From positions 1 through 33,380 of the forward strand of contig CAJURK010000036.1 of the NCBI GenBank assembly GCA_910588745.1: a stretch of DNA of 33,380 nt. The letters run 5' to 3'. The translations under genes and the position numbers were made by a program. This document shows, one piece after another, positions 22,251-30,925 of this stretch; the stretch's first letter is position 1, and every line of letters begins with the position of its first letter. The notes beneath the pieces are model-generated. The model saw nothing but the letters and a program-made list of their open reading frames with translations. It was not told the origin of the DNA and did not search any database. The DNA comes from an uncultured Dorea sp. Lineage in GTDB: Bacteria; Bacillota; Clostridia; Lachnospirales; Lachnospiraceae.

Positions 22251-24305
22251 TTATTTCTCTTCATTCTCTGAATTTATAAAAACCGCGGCAGAATATGCAT
22301 CCATATGAACCCATGCGTTTCCGCCTTCTACCGGGCAGGTAACGACGTCTGTCGTATACCCTTCATTCTGGCTGTATACAAGCCGCTTCATGCTGCCATC
22401 CATCGGAAATTCCGCCAGCCAAACAGGTATCTGTACCTGCCGGCATTCTCCTCCGCTGTTAATGACAATCACAAACTGGTTGCGGATATCAAACCGCCCA
22501 TATGCCAATACGCATTCCTGCGCCGCAAGAATCTTGATTGAACCGGTGAGAAAAGCCTGATACTGATTATGAAGTCCTATCATCACCTTATGAAAGGCAA
22601 TCATCTCCTTATCCTCTCTTCCCCACGGATAAGTTCTGCGGTTATCCGGATCCGTAAACCCGCACAGTCCCGCCTCATCCCCGTAATATACGGTAGGCGC
22701 TCCCACCCAGGTCATCTGCATAACCACCGCCTCGCGCATAACCGCCGGCTTTATATTCCTCTCCGCGTCCTCCGGGCTATAGGCTCCGAGTCTCCCCACC
22801 AGATGATTTGTTCTGGTCAAGAACCGGGAATGGTCATGGTTCGACAATTCATTCATCGCAGTCTGTAAGGACGGCGTCATGTAACAGGTCATATTGTGGG
22901 AAATCATATGAACGAAGGCGTCTGCGTTTCCGCACAGATCCGGCCGCTCTTCATCACTGTGCTTTTCCATACCTGTAAGAAACCAGGTAACCGGCTCCAT
23001 AAAAGCGTCGTAATTCATAACCGAATCCCACTCGTCGCCTTCCAGCCACTCTTTCGGGTCGCCATAGTGTTCCGCCAGAATCAGCGCATCCGGATTTGCT
23101 TCCTTCACTGCCCTGCGGAATTTTTTCCAGAATTCATGATTATATTCTTTGTCGTGTCCCAAATCCGCCGCCACGTCCAAACGCCATCCGTCTACGTGAT
23201 ACGGCGCCGACACCCATTTTTGTCCAATCCTCAGTATATATTCCACCAAGGAATCCGACGCCTCATAATTCAGCTTTGGCAGTGTGTCATGCCCCCACCA
23301 TCCGTCGTAATTCCCATTATTCGGCCAAGCCTCTTCCCCTGAATCCCGGAAGTCAAAATAGGACCTGTAGGGACTATCCGCAGACACATACGCCCCAGGC
23401 TCAAACCCTTCCATTCCTTCATAGATGTGTTCCCTGTCCATCCATTTGTGAAAGGAGCCGCAATGGTTGAACACGCCGTCAAGAATCACCTTCATCCCTC
23501 TGCTGTGGATTTCTTCAACCAGTTCGGCAAAAAACCGGTTGCTTGCCTCTAGATTCTCCCAATCCGTCACCCGCTTCTGGTATCTGGCCGCATGAAAACC
23601 TTCCCTGAAATCCGCTTCATTCTCCGGCTCTTCTAAATCGTTGATAATCACCCCAAAATGAGGATCAATATAATCATAATCCTGATTATCGTACTTATGG
23701 TTAGACGGCGACACAAACAACGGATTAAAATAAATAACCTTTACTCCCAAATCCTGCAGGTAATCCAATTTATCTTTCACTCCCTGCAGATCGCCGCCGT
23801 AAAAATTGCGGACATCCATCACCGAAGGCGTCTGGTTCCAGTCCTTCACCGCCTTCACAGGTTCATTGATATAGTAATATTCATTGTCTACTACGCTGTT
23901 GGATGGATCCCCGTTGCAAAATCGATCTGTAAATATCTGATACATGACCGCCCCCTTCGCCCACTGGGGAGTCGTAAAACCCGGGCAAATCCGGAACGCA
24001 TAGAAGTCTACTAACGAATCGCATGGACCGTATTGATTATAATAGACAACTTCCTCTCCTTTCCGAATCCGGAAACAGTATTTCATCATTTCTGTTCCCG
24101 TTTTCCGATAAATACGATAATAATCGAAATTATGGACGGTATCTGATTTTTCCATTTCATAAAACGCTCCGTCCAGATACAGCTCTACGCTGTCCGCATC
24201 ATCTGCAGCCGTCCGAAACAGAAATTCCACCGCTTCTTCCGGCATCGGTTCCGACGGTATTACATAATTCTCCGTTCCGTCGCAAAACAAAGCCTCCCTG
24301 TTCAT
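22251..24305 (-). CDS. GH13 alpha-glycosidase (neopullulanase/maltogenic amylase-like), intracellular
   Basis: This 684-aa glycoside hydrolase has an N-terminal beta-rich domain (about 1-110, CBM34-like) and a GH13 barrel. The four conserved regions are readable: DGVFNH (276-281), GWRLDVA (373-379, nucleophile Asp377), ILAEHYG (acid/base Glu412) and LSNHDHSR (transition-state Asp491). A C-terminal beta domain follows. There is no signal peptide, so it acts on imported maltodextrins or on internal glycogen. Neopullulanase or cyclomaltodextrinase type is most likely from the domain order. Its ATG overlaps the ftsH stop (ATGA), so translation is coupled to ftsH, an unusual partner. Confidence 0.9.
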   Translation of the reverse strand: MNREALFCDGTENYVIPSEPMPEEAVEFLFRTAADDADSVELYLDGAFYEMEKSDTVHNFDYYRIYRKTGTEMMKYCFRIRKGEEVVYYNQYGPCDSLVDFYAFRICPGFTTPQWAKGAVMYQIFTDRFCNGDPSNSVVDNEYYYINEPVKAVKDWNQTPSVMDVRNFYGGDLQGVKDKLDYLQDLGVKVIYFNPLFVSPSNHKYDNQDYDYIDPHFGVIINDLEEPENEADFREGFHAARYQKRVTDWENLEASNRFFAELVEEIHSRGMKVILDGVFNHCGSFHKWMDREHIYEGMEGFEPGAYVSADSPYRSYFDFRDSGEEAWPNNGNYDGWWGHDTLPKLNYEASDSLVEYILRIGQKWVSAPYHVDGWRLDVAADLGHDKEYNHEFWKKFRRAVKEANPDALILAEHYGDPKEWLEGDEWDSVMNYDAFMEPVTWFLTGMEKHSDEERPDLCGNADAFVHMISHNMTCYMTPSLQTAMNELSNHDHSRFLTRTNHLVGRLGAYSPEDAERNIKPAVMREAVVMQMTWVGAPTVYYGDEAGLCGFTDPDNRRTYPWGREDKEMIAFHKVMIGLHNQYQAFLTGSIKILAAQECVLAYGRFDIRNQFVIVINSGGECRQVQIPVWLAEFPMDGSMKRLVYSQNEGYTTDVVTCPVEGGNAWVHMDAYSAAVFINSENEEK

Positions 24306-26161
24306 AGAACCCCCATCTCATCAGAGATTTCAGACACTTCCAGGCCGTCAAATAACGCCTCAAATTCTTCTCTGGTAATTTTTTCTTTCTCCAACAGCAG
24401 TTGGGCGCAGTCCCCCAGTACCTTGTGATACTTGGAAATAATTCTCTTCGCCCGCCGATAGCACTCGTCGATAATCCTTTTTATCTCCTGGTCGATGGCG
24501 CCTGCCACATCTTCCCCATATCCCCTCTGGCTATGGACAAGATCTCTTCCGATAAATACTTCGTCGCTGTCATTGTCATAATTAATCAGTCCCAGTTTCT
24601 CAGACATGCCGAACTTGGTAACCATGGATCTTGCAATCCCGGTTGCCTGCTTAATATCCTGGGACGCGCCGGTCGTAATGTCGCCGAATACTTCCTCCTC
24701 GGCAATCCGTCCGCCAAGAGCCACTGTAATATCCTGCAGCATCTTGCCTCTGGTATTAAACATCTCATCTTTCTCCGGCAGCGGCATCGTATAGCCCGCC
24801 GCGCCCATTCCGGTAGGTATAATAGACACGCTGTACACCGGCCCGACATCCGGAAGCACATGGAATAAGATCGCATGACCCGCTTCATGGTAAGCCGTAA
24901 TTTTCTTTTCTTTCTCGGAAATCACCCTGCTCTTTTTCTCGGCTCCGATTCCTACTTTTACAAAAGCATGCCGGATATCCGACTGGCACAGATACACCCT
25001 GCCTTCCTTCGCCGCAAGAATAGCCGCTTCGTTTAACAGATTTTCAAGATCTGCGCCGGTAAATCCGGCCGTGGTCTGTGCAATCTGTTTCAGATCCACA
25101 TCATCTCCAAGCGGCTTCCCCTTGGCATGAACCCGCAGAATGTCTTCCCTTCCCTGAATATCAGGACGTCCCACCGATACCTTCCGGTCAAACCGCCCGG
25201 GCCTTAAAATTGCCGGATCCAAAATATCCACACGGTTGGTCGCGGACATTACAATAATTCCCTCGTTTACACCGAATCCGTCCATCTCAACCAGAAGCTG
25301 ATTCAGCGTCTGCTCCCTTTCGTCATGTCCTCCGCCCATACCGGTGCCTCTCCGCCTGGCAACCGCGTCAATCTCATCAATAAATATAATACAAGGCGCG
25401 TTCTTCTTTGCATCCTCAAACAAGTCTCTTACCCGGGATGCGCCTACGCCCACAAACATCTCTACAAAATCCGAGCCGGATATGGTAAAAAACGGTACGC
25501 CTGCTTCTCCTGCCACAGCCTTAGCCAGCAAAGTCTTCCCTGTACCTGGAGGTCCCACCAAAAGGACGCCTTTCGGAATTCTGGCGCCCACCTGGATATA
25601 TTTCTTCGGAGCTTTTAAAAAGTCAACAATCTCTTCTAACTCTTCCTTCTCTTCCTGCAGTCCCGCCACATTGGCGAACGTTACCGTCTTGTTTCCCGTA
25701 TGGAGTTTGGCGCGGTTTCTTCCGAAGTTCATTGCCTTGCTGTTAGCGCCGTTCTGCCTGTTCATCAGGTAAAACAAAAGTAGCACTCCCATCAGCATAA
25801 CTAGCACAGGAAAAACGGTTGTCATCAGCCAGTTTTCCTCCGGCACGTCGTTCATCCTGAATTCCGCCTTCTGCTCCTTTAAATATTCACAGACCTCATT
25901 CACATCCGATACATAGAGAACCCAGTCTTCCCCGGATTCATCATCTCTGCGGGTAACCTCCACCCGCCCCGTAGGAATGTCTCTATTTTGTATCACATCA
26001 ATGCTCTCCGCCTGATTGTTTTCTACAATATTATAAAACTCCTTATAGGTCAGTTGTCTCCCCTGCTGCTCAATTTGATTGGTAAACCAAAGCGCGCCAA
26101 ATATGATCACAATAAGCAGCAAAAAAGTAATGCCTCCCGGTCCTCTTCTTCTATTATCCAA
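24302..26161 (-). CDS. ftsH: ATP-dependent membrane zinc protease FtsH
   Basis: This 619-aa protein has two membrane segments (about 11-27 and 113-133) around an extracellular domain. The AAA module has Walker A GPPGTGKT (203-210), Walker B IIFIDE (258-263) and the SRH with ATNRVDILDPAILRPGRFDR. The zinc protease domain has HEAGH (425-429). FtsH degrades misfolded membrane proteins and regulators, and in Bacillus it supports sporulation. It uses a TTG start, supported by AGGAGG 10 nt upstream and by the family-typical N-terminus. It follows hpt by 14 nt, matching the conserved tilS–hpt–ftsH order. A GH13 gene is attached at its 3' end. Confidence 0.97.
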   Translation of the reverse strand: MDNRRRGPGGITFLLLIVIIFGALWFTNQIEQQGRQLTYKEFYNIVENNQAESIDVIQNRDIPTGRVEVTRRDDESGEDWVLYVSDVNEVCEYLKEQKAEFRMNDVPEENWLMTTVFPVLVMLMGVLLLFYLMNRQNGANSKAMNFGRNRAKLHTGNKTVTFANVAGLQEEKEELEEIVDFLKAPKKYIQVGARIPKGVLLVGPPGTGKTLLAKAVAGEAGVPFFTISGSDFVEMFVGVGASRVRDLFEDAKKNAPCIIFIDEIDAVARRRGTGMGGGHDEREQTLNQLLVEMDGFGVNEGIIVMSATNRVDILDPAILRPGRFDRKVSVGRPDIQGREDILRVHAKGKPLGDDVDLKQIAQTTAGFTGADLENLLNEAAILAAKEGRVYLCQSDIRHAFVKVGIGAEKKSRVISEKEKKITAYHEAGHAILFHVLPDVGPVYSVSIIPTGMGAAGYTMPLPEKDEMFNTRGKMLQDITVALGGRIAEEEVFGDITTGASQDIKQATGIARSMVTKFGMSEKLGLINYDNDSDEVFIGRDLVHSQRGYGEDVAGAIDQEIKRIIDECYRRAKRIISKYHKVLGDCAQLLLEKEKITREEFEALFDGLEVSEISDEMGVL

Positions 26162-26175
26162 CCTGTATACTCCTC

Positions 26176-26703
26176 CTACTCTGCCTCTTCCACAACGCCA
26201 ATGTATGGAAGATTTCTATATTTCTGTGCATAATCCAATCCGTAGCCTACTACAAATTCATCAGGGATATTGAATCCGACATAGTCCACCTTCACTTCCC
26301 TGACGCGTCTTTCCGGCTTATCCAACAGTGTGCAGAGACGGATGCTGGCGGGATTTCTCTTATGCAGCATCTCTATCAGGTAAGATAGCGTTCTTCCTGA
26401 ATCAATAATATCTTCCACGATCAATACATCCCTGCCCTCTAACGGCTCGTCCAGATCTTTCACAATCTTCACCACGCCGCTTGACTTCGTATCGTCGCCA
26501 TAGCTGGATACGCTCATAAAATCCATCGTCACCGGAACCGTAATCCTTTTCGCAAGCTCGCACATAAAAAATACTCCGCCTTTTAACACGCAGATTAAAT
26601 GCACCTGCTTCCCCTCATAGTCCCTGCTGATGCAAGCTCCAAGCTCACAAATCCTCTTGTCTACTATCTCTTCTGATTTCAGCGTCCGAATCTTCTCTGC
26701 CAT
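26176..26703 (-). CDS. hpt: Hypoxanthine phosphoribosyltransferase
   Basis: This 175-aa purine-salvage enzyme transfers phosphoribose from PRPP to hypoxanthine or guanine. The PRPP-binding motif VLIVEDIIDSGRTL (93-106) and the loop segment MSVSSYGDDTKSSG (63-76) are clear. Its ribosome binding site GGAGG lies in the last codons of tilS and the ATG follows the tilS stop after 4 nt, so it is coupled to tilS as in Bacillus, where hpt and tilS are also partners. Confidence 0.96.
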   Translation of the reverse strand: MAEKIRTLKSEEIVDKRICELGACISRDYEGKQVHLICVLKGGVFFMCELAKRITVPVTMDFMSVSSYGDDTKSSGVVKIVKDLDEPLEGRDVLIVEDIIDSGRTLSYLIEMLHKRNPASIRLCTLLDKPERRVREVKVDYVGFNIPDEFVVGYGLDYAQKYRNLPYIGVVEEAE

Positions 26704-26707
26704 CGCT

Positions 26708-28132
26708 TTATCCTCCGTAATTTATAAAACTAATTTCCAGAATCCTTCTCGTCTTCTCTGTAACCTGATACCCGGCGCCTCGTCTGTACCCTACTGCCCA
26801 CAGAATCTCGGAACCTACCGCCACTAACGGTATGCTGCCCCGCTGTTCTTCCGGTATCTTCTTATTAATAAAATACGACTTTATCTTCTGTGTATGTCCT
26901 TCCCCGTCAATGCGCAGATAATCGCCCGGCCTTCGGGTTCTTAAGACAACGTCGTCTTGTATTATATCATAATCAAACCAATTCGTGTAGGGGTCTTCCT
27001 CAAATGTGCGTAAACCTTCCCTCCATGTGTCTGCGCATGCTGAATAATGAAAAATCCTTACGCGCACGCCCCCTTTTCGTTCGGTATCCAAATCCGGCCC
27101 GCTGGATCCGCAGAGATAAATCGGTTCCCCATCCGCCGCTTCTTTATGTCCCGGCTCTTTCTGCCTTCCAATCCGGATATCCCCATAACGCCTCTCCGCC
27201 GTAAGCCCATAAGGGAGCATAATCCTCCGTCCCGTCTGCCGGCCTGCAAGTTCTATAACCTCCCGGATGTGGACTGCTTCGATATCCTTCGTGCGTCCCG
27301 CCGCTTCAGCAAGCATCCGATGAATCAAATAGGGCTTTAAAATCTCATCAGCAAGAGAAAACTCTCCGAGGTGTAGCAGAAAACCCCCGTCCGTTTTTGT
27401 TACGCAGCTCTTTCTCAGAGCATCCGTCTGACGGTCGATATAAGCTTGAAGCGCCTCCATCTGTTCGGACAACTTCCTCATATGTTCCACTGTCTTCCGG
27501 TTAATCTCCTTCTCCAAATAAGGCAGGACATGGTTCCGGATACGGTTCCTGGCATAGAGATCCTCCTGATTCGTAGCATCGATACAGCTTGGAACGCCCT
27601 CTCTTCTCAAATACTCTTCCAGTTCCGTCTTCCTCATCCCCAGAAGCGGGCGAATATACTCCCCGGCCACAGGACGAATTCCCGCCATCCCTTTCAAACC
27701 GGTTCCCCTCGCCATGTGAAGGATCATCGTCTCCGCATTATCGTCCATATGATGAGCCAGCGCAATCTTCGTTCCCCGGTATTTTGCGAGCGCCTCCCGA
27801 TAAGCCCCCCGTCTCACTTCCCGTCCGGCTTCCTCCGGCGACATCCCATGCTCCGCCGCATAAACAGCTACATCCGCCTTTACTGTTTTTAAAGGAATCC
27901 GGCGTTCCCGGCAAAAATTCCTGACAAACTTTTCATCTCTGTCCGCCGCCTTCCCACGGATGCCGTGATTCACATGAACCGCCGCCAGCCCAAATCCGCA
28001 CTCGACCCGGAACCTCTCTAAAAAACAAAGAAGGCATATCGAATCAGGCCCTCCTGACACGCCCGCAATTACCATATCCGACTCCTGAATCATACGGTAC
28101 TTTCCCACATATGCCTTTATCTTTTCATACAT
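26708..28132 (-). CDS. tilS: tRNA(Ile)-lysidine synthase TilS
   Basis: This 474-aa enzyme converts the wobble cytidine of tRNA-Ile(CAT) to lysidine with ATP and lysine, which is essential for reading AUA. The PP-loop SGGPDS is at 26-31. Further signatures are VNHGIRGKAADRDE, the LAHHMDDNAETMILHMARGTGLKGMAG region and RPLLGMRKTELEEYL, with the C-terminal TilS domain near DYLRIDGEGHTQKIKSYFI. The position between spoIIE and hpt is conserved. GGGAG lies about 13 nt upstream of the ATG, rather far, so initiation may be weak. Confidence 0.95.
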   Translation of the reverse strand: MYEKIKAYVGKYRMIQESDMVIAGVSGGPDSICLLCFLERFRVECGFGLAAVHVNHGIRGKAADRDEKFVRNFCRERRIPLKTVKADVAVYAAEHGMSPEEAGREVRRGAYREALAKYRGTKIALAHHMDDNAETMILHMARGTGLKGMAGIRPVAGEYIRPLLGMRKTELEEYLRREGVPSCIDATNQEDLYARNRIRNHVLPYLEKEINRKTVEHMRKLSEQMEALQAYIDRQTDALRKSCVTKTDGGFLLHLGEFSLADEILKPYLIHRMLAEAAGRTKDIEAVHIREVIELAGRQTGRRIMLPYGLTAERRYGDIRIGRQKEPGHKEAADGEPIYLCGSSGPDLDTERKGGVRVRIFHYSACADTWREGLRTFEEDPYTNWFDYDIIQDDVVLRTRRPGDYLRIDGEGHTQKIKSYFINKKIPEEQRGSIPLVAVGSEILWAVGYRRGAGYQVTEKTRRILEISFINYGG

Positions 28133-28295
28133 ATAATATTTACAAAACTCCCTGTAAAAAAATCAGCCGCCCGACGCTGCCCGAACCGGGGCTTCATATC
28201 CGATGCATGTTCCCTGTTTCACGCGTTTATACAGCAAGAAAACACGGCTGAAATTATTTTACATACTATTTCTGGAAAATGCAACCCCTTCCTAA
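28133..28295. other. Intergenic region between spoIIE and tilS
   Basis: No ORF is credible here. On the minus strand a short CAGC/GCTG stem followed by seven T residues (near 28165-28185) could be a weak spoIIE terminator. A GCCC/GGGC hairpin lies next to it. No clear promoter for tilS was found. Confidence 0.35.
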
Positions 28296-29699
28296 CTATA
28301 ATTCCCATATTCCGATTACGATAACCGTCATATCGTCTCCCGGCGCTTCTCCGGTCCACTCCAGCACCTGTTCCAGAATGTAATGCGCCATTTCTTTGGG
28401 ATTCTGGCTGCCGGCTCCTTTGATAAACGTTCCGATTAGAGGCTCCTGTTCTCCTACCGGCAGGGCATCCATCACCCCGTCTGTTACCATCACCACAAAA
28501 TCCCCGTCGTGCAGTTCTCTATAAATGCAGTCAATCTCAATATTTTGAATCACACCGATTGGAAGCGTTACCGAAGATATCTTCTCAATCCGATCCTCAT
28601 ACCAGATAAATGTGGTAGACGCTCCTGCTTTCAGAAGCTCGCAGCTCCCCTCATACAGATCAAATACACACATATCAACCGTAGAGAAATATACCTCCTC
28701 CCTTCCCATTACAAGCGCCGTATTCAGCATTTGTACCGCCATTTTCATAGGAAAACCCGCAGTCAGAAGCTCCTCCATCATCTCTACTACCATTGCGCTT
28801 TCGCGAAACGCCTCCTCGCCGGAACCCATTCCGTCGGACAGCACCACCCCTTCCTTCCCGCCCGGAAGTGCCGTCATAAGAAAGGTATCCCCCGAAATTT
28901 GCTCACATCCTTTTCCAATCTTCGCCACTCCCTGCAACGTATGGAACCTGGCTCCTTCTCTTATGATAACGGTACCGTACTCTTCCCAGATAATAGCCTG
29001 TTCTCCCGCTTCGGGATGCATAATGCGCCCGGTACATGTGCTTAAAATCTTCGCCACTTCCTTTGTGGCCACACACTGACCCTTCTGGGACTTCAGCGTC
29101 AGATGTATTTCATATTTTCCCTTTTCAGACATATAGAACACTGTGCTGATTACCCGGATTCCAACTTTTTTTAACTGGCCGCGGATTTTTCTCTCCAGCC
29201 GCTCATCTTCAAATATTCCGGCGCCTAATTGTCTTGCCGCCCTCTGGATCATGTCCGCAAATGAGATTAAAGACAGCGCGCAGCCCTCCCTGTTTTGTAC
29301 CATCCGATTATTCCACAGAAGCTTCTGTTTAGCATCTCCAAACACCTCCAAAGTCTCTCTTAAAAACCGGGGCGCCAGATCGCATTTCTTCTGGAGTTTC
29401 CTTTTCATCTCTGTATTCAGCTCCGCTCCGTACTCCTCTATCGTACAGAGAATCTCATACACCATCTGACAGGTGTGAATTCGATTTTCCCCCAGGCACC
29501 AGTTCCTTTTCTCACAGTTCGCACAGACGCGTTCCGACACTCTCAAAAACATTTCTTCTATCTCATCCTTGGTGAATGCGCCTTTATAATCCTCCAGATA
29601 CAGAAATGTCTCTGATAAATGTTTCAGAGAATCCGCAAACTTGTCCATCTGTATAATATATGGATTGGAAAATATTTCCCTGTCCTTTACAAGCTCCAT
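28296..29699 (-). CDS. spoIIE: SpoIIE-type PP2C phosphatase without the membrane domain
   Basis: This 467-aa protein ends in a PP2C domain: LSDGMGSG (287-294), VTDGVMDAL (405-413) and GDDMTV (454-459) give the metal-binding aspartates. Upstream is the SpoIIE-type central region with a cysteine cluster (Cys59, 62, 68, 77). SpoIIE dephosphorylates SpoIIAA to activate sigma-F in the forespore. Bacillus SpoIIE is over 800 aa with ten N-terminal membrane spans; here no hydrophobic segment is present and the upstream gap (29700-29856) is too short to encode them. The place between divIC and tilS is the normal spoIIE locus, so it is the orthologue. It follows a terminator, so it has its own promoter. 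How it reaches the septum is unclear. Confidence 0.9.
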   Translation of the reverse strand: MELVKDREIFSNPYIIQMDKFADSLKHLSETFLYLEDYKGAFTKDEIEEMFLRVSERVCANCEKRNWCLGENRIHTCQMVYEILCTIEEYGAELNTEMKRKLQKKCDLAPRFLRETLEVFGDAKQKLLWNNRMVQNREGCALSLISFADMIQRAARQLGAGIFEDERLERKIRGQLKKVGIRVISTVFYMSEKGKYEIHLTLKSQKGQCVATKEVAKILSTCTGRIMHPEAGEQAIIWEEYGTVIIREGARFHTLQGVAKIGKGCEQISGDTFLMTALPGGKEGVVLSDGMGSGEEAFRESAMVVEMMEELLTAGFPMKMAVQMLNTALVMGREEVYFSTVDMCVFDLYEGSCELLKAGASTTFIWYEDRIEKISSVTLPIGVIQNIEIDCIYRELHDGDFVVMVTDGVMDALPVGEQEPLIGTFIKGAGSQNPKEMAHYILEQVLEWTGEAPGDDMTVIVIGIWEL

Positions 29700-29743
29700 A
29701 GCTCCCCCTCCCGCCTTGAACGAAGTTACTTTACTATCTTTGC

Positions 29744-29778
29744 ATTGTCTGCTACGCTTCCCGCACGGATACTGTCAA
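29744..29778 (-). promoter_or_regulatory. Possible wide-spaced promoter of spoIIE (Spo0A-dependent type)
   Basis: On the minus strand TTGACA (29773-29778) and GACAAT (29744-29749) are 23 nt apart, and no -10 occurs at normal spacing. The TTTGACA overlaps a TGTCAAA match to the Spo0A box on the other strand. Bacillus spoIIE and spoIIG promoters also have over-long spacers of 21-22 nt. Confidence 0.42.
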
Positions 29779-29810
29779 AGCAGACGGCGCGGCAATGTAC
29801 GGACAACACG

Positions 29811-29840
29811 AAAAAAGCATCAGGGAATCTCCCTAATGCT
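29811..29840 (-). terminator. Terminator downstream of divIC
   Basis: On the minus strand an 11-bp stem with one G-T pair (AGCATTAGGGA with TCCCTGATGCT), a 3-nt loop and six T residues follow the divIC stop by about 16 nt. It isolates spoIIE from the upstream genes. Confidence 0.85.
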
Positions 29841-29856
29841 CTTCTTTCGTACTTTA

Positions 29857-30180
29857 TCATTTTCTTCTGAACAGAATCTCGTTTTCATAAATAAGTCCCA
29901 GCTTTTCTCTTGCTGTCTGCTCAATATATTCATTCGTCCCTACATATTCATCCATCTGTTCAATCTCTTTCGACCGTTCTTCCTCGGCTTGAATCTGCGC
30001 TTCCAGCTCTTTTTCCTGCTCAATGTAGGACGCATTCTTTGCCCGCAGAGACACGCTGCTCACCGATACTACCGCGACCAACAGCAAAATAACGCAGCTT
30101 ATACTAAGCACACTTGCCTTATGCTTCTGCAGATGGCTCCTGCGCCGGTGAACGCGACTCTTTTGTTTGATATTGCTCAT
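29857..30180 (-). CDS. divIC: Septum formation initiator DivIC/FtsB family
   Basis: This 107-aa bitopic membrane protein has a basic N-terminus (about 1-22), one membrane span (ASVLSISCVILLLVAVVSVSSV, about 22-43), a charged coiled coil (about 48-75, EQEKELEAQIQAEEERSKEIE) and the C-terminal EYIEQTAREKLGLIYENEILF typical of the family. It acts at the division septum with DivIB and FtsL. Its position after yabQ and before spoIIE is conserved. AGGAG lies 9 nt before the ATG, directly after a strong hairpin (30197-30216). Confidence 0.93.
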   Translation of the reverse strand: MSNIKQKSRVHRRRSHLQKHKASVLSISCVILLLVAVVSVSSVSLRAKNASYIEQEKELEAQIQAEEERSKEIEQMDEYVGTNEYIEQTAREKLGLIYENEILFRRK

Positions 30181-30196
30181 CTTATATACTCCTCAT

Positions 30197-30216
30197 ATCC
30201 GGCGCCCCCGCCGGAT
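30197..30216 (-). promoter_or_regulatory. Perfect hairpin next to the divIC ribosome binding site
   Basis: The 8-bp perfect stem ATCCGGCG/CGCCGGAT with a 4-nt loop ends 1 nt before the divIC AGGAG site. A TATAAT-like box (minus strand, 30227-30232) lies just upstream but has no good -35. The structure could influence translation or mRNA ends. Confidence 0.5.
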
Positions 30217-30266
30217 GAAACCCCTTATTATAGATAACAATACCTTATCTTGTTTTGAGCTGAATT

Positions 30267-30599
30267 TCAATAGTTTTTTCGTGATTTCTCACTTCTTTTT
30301 TTTATACATTTCGACCACACGTTCCCAAAAACCCGCCCAAACAGCAGAAACACAGCGGTTCCAAGACCCGCCCCAATCACAAAATACCATCGTATGCTTC
30401 CGCTGCTCGTAGAATAAATTTGCGTAAATATGTAGACGGCCGTACCGGTCCAATACAAACCGTCCTCCACGGCAACCATTGTCAGGGTATGTCGGATAAC
30501 CCTCCGAAATTTCCTGATGCAAACATATGCGCAGACCACGATCATACCAGTCAGAAAAGCCGTTAGGAACGCGGTCACTTCTGTTCTCAGTCCCTGCAT
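30267..30599 (-). CDS. yabQ: Spore cortex biosynthesis protein YabQ
   Basis: This 110-aa membrane protein has hydrophobic segments LTAFLTGMIVVCAYVCI, LYWTGTAVYIFTQIY and WYFVIGAGLGTAVFLLFGRVF, and a basic C-terminal tail. It matches YabQ in size, membrane pattern and locus. YabQ is needed for spore cortex formation and localises to the forespore membranes. It follows yabP by 17 nt and is probably driven by the sigma-E-type promoter upstream of yabP. The initial ATG is accepted because it immediately precedes the conserved GLRTEVTAFLTAFLTGM start. Confidence 0.88.
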   Translation of the reverse strand: MQGLRTEVTAFLTAFLTGMIVVCAYVCIRKFRRVIRHTLTMVAVEDGLYWTGTAVYIFTQIYSTSSGSIRWYFVIGAGLGTAVFLLFGRVFGNVWSKCIKKRSEKSRKNY

Positions 30600-30616
30600 G
30601 CCCTAATCCCTCCGGC

Positions 30617-30901
30617 CTAACGAAACAGCTTCCCAAGGAGAGACTCTCCTCCCTTCGCCTGCTGATGCACATCGGAATACGTAAAGCTGTCTATATTTCC
30701 CGACAAATCCACTTCGCCTTTTTCTAGATTCAGCCGGTTTACATGCATATCCGTTCCCTTTACCATCAACATCCCCTGCTCCGTCTCCAGCAGTATCTCG
30801 TTTAAATCAAAAGACAACACATCCAGAACCCCCGTTACCAGACTGGTCTTACGGTTATTTACCACCAGTTTGTGCGCTCCGCCCGCCTGCTTTTCTTCCA
30901 T
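30617..30901 (-). CDS. yabP: Sporulation protein YabP
   Basis: This 94-aa protein has the YabP/YqfC core: HKLVVNNRKTSLVTGVLDVLSFDLNEILLETEQGMLMVKGTDMHVNRLNLEKGEVDLSGNIDSFTYSD in sequence blocks typical of the family, starting near residue 10. In Bacillus it is a mother-cell sporulation protein that partners YabQ. It lies between rqcP and yabQ as in spore formers generally. A sigma-E-type promoter directly upstream (30926-30954) fits mother-cell expression. Confidence 0.93.
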   Translation of the reverse strand: MEEKQAGGAHKLVVNNRKTSLVTGVLDVLSFDLNEILLETEQGMLMVKGTDMHVNRLNLEKGEVDLSGNIDSFTYSDVHQQAKGGESLLGKLFR

Positions 30902-30925
30902 TTATCATCACAACCTTTCTACACA

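Noticed and set aside
30227..30272. Vegetative promoter of divIC based on TATAAT at 30227-30232
   Set aside because: No acceptable -35 at 16-18 nt was found, so it is mentioned only with the leader hairpin.
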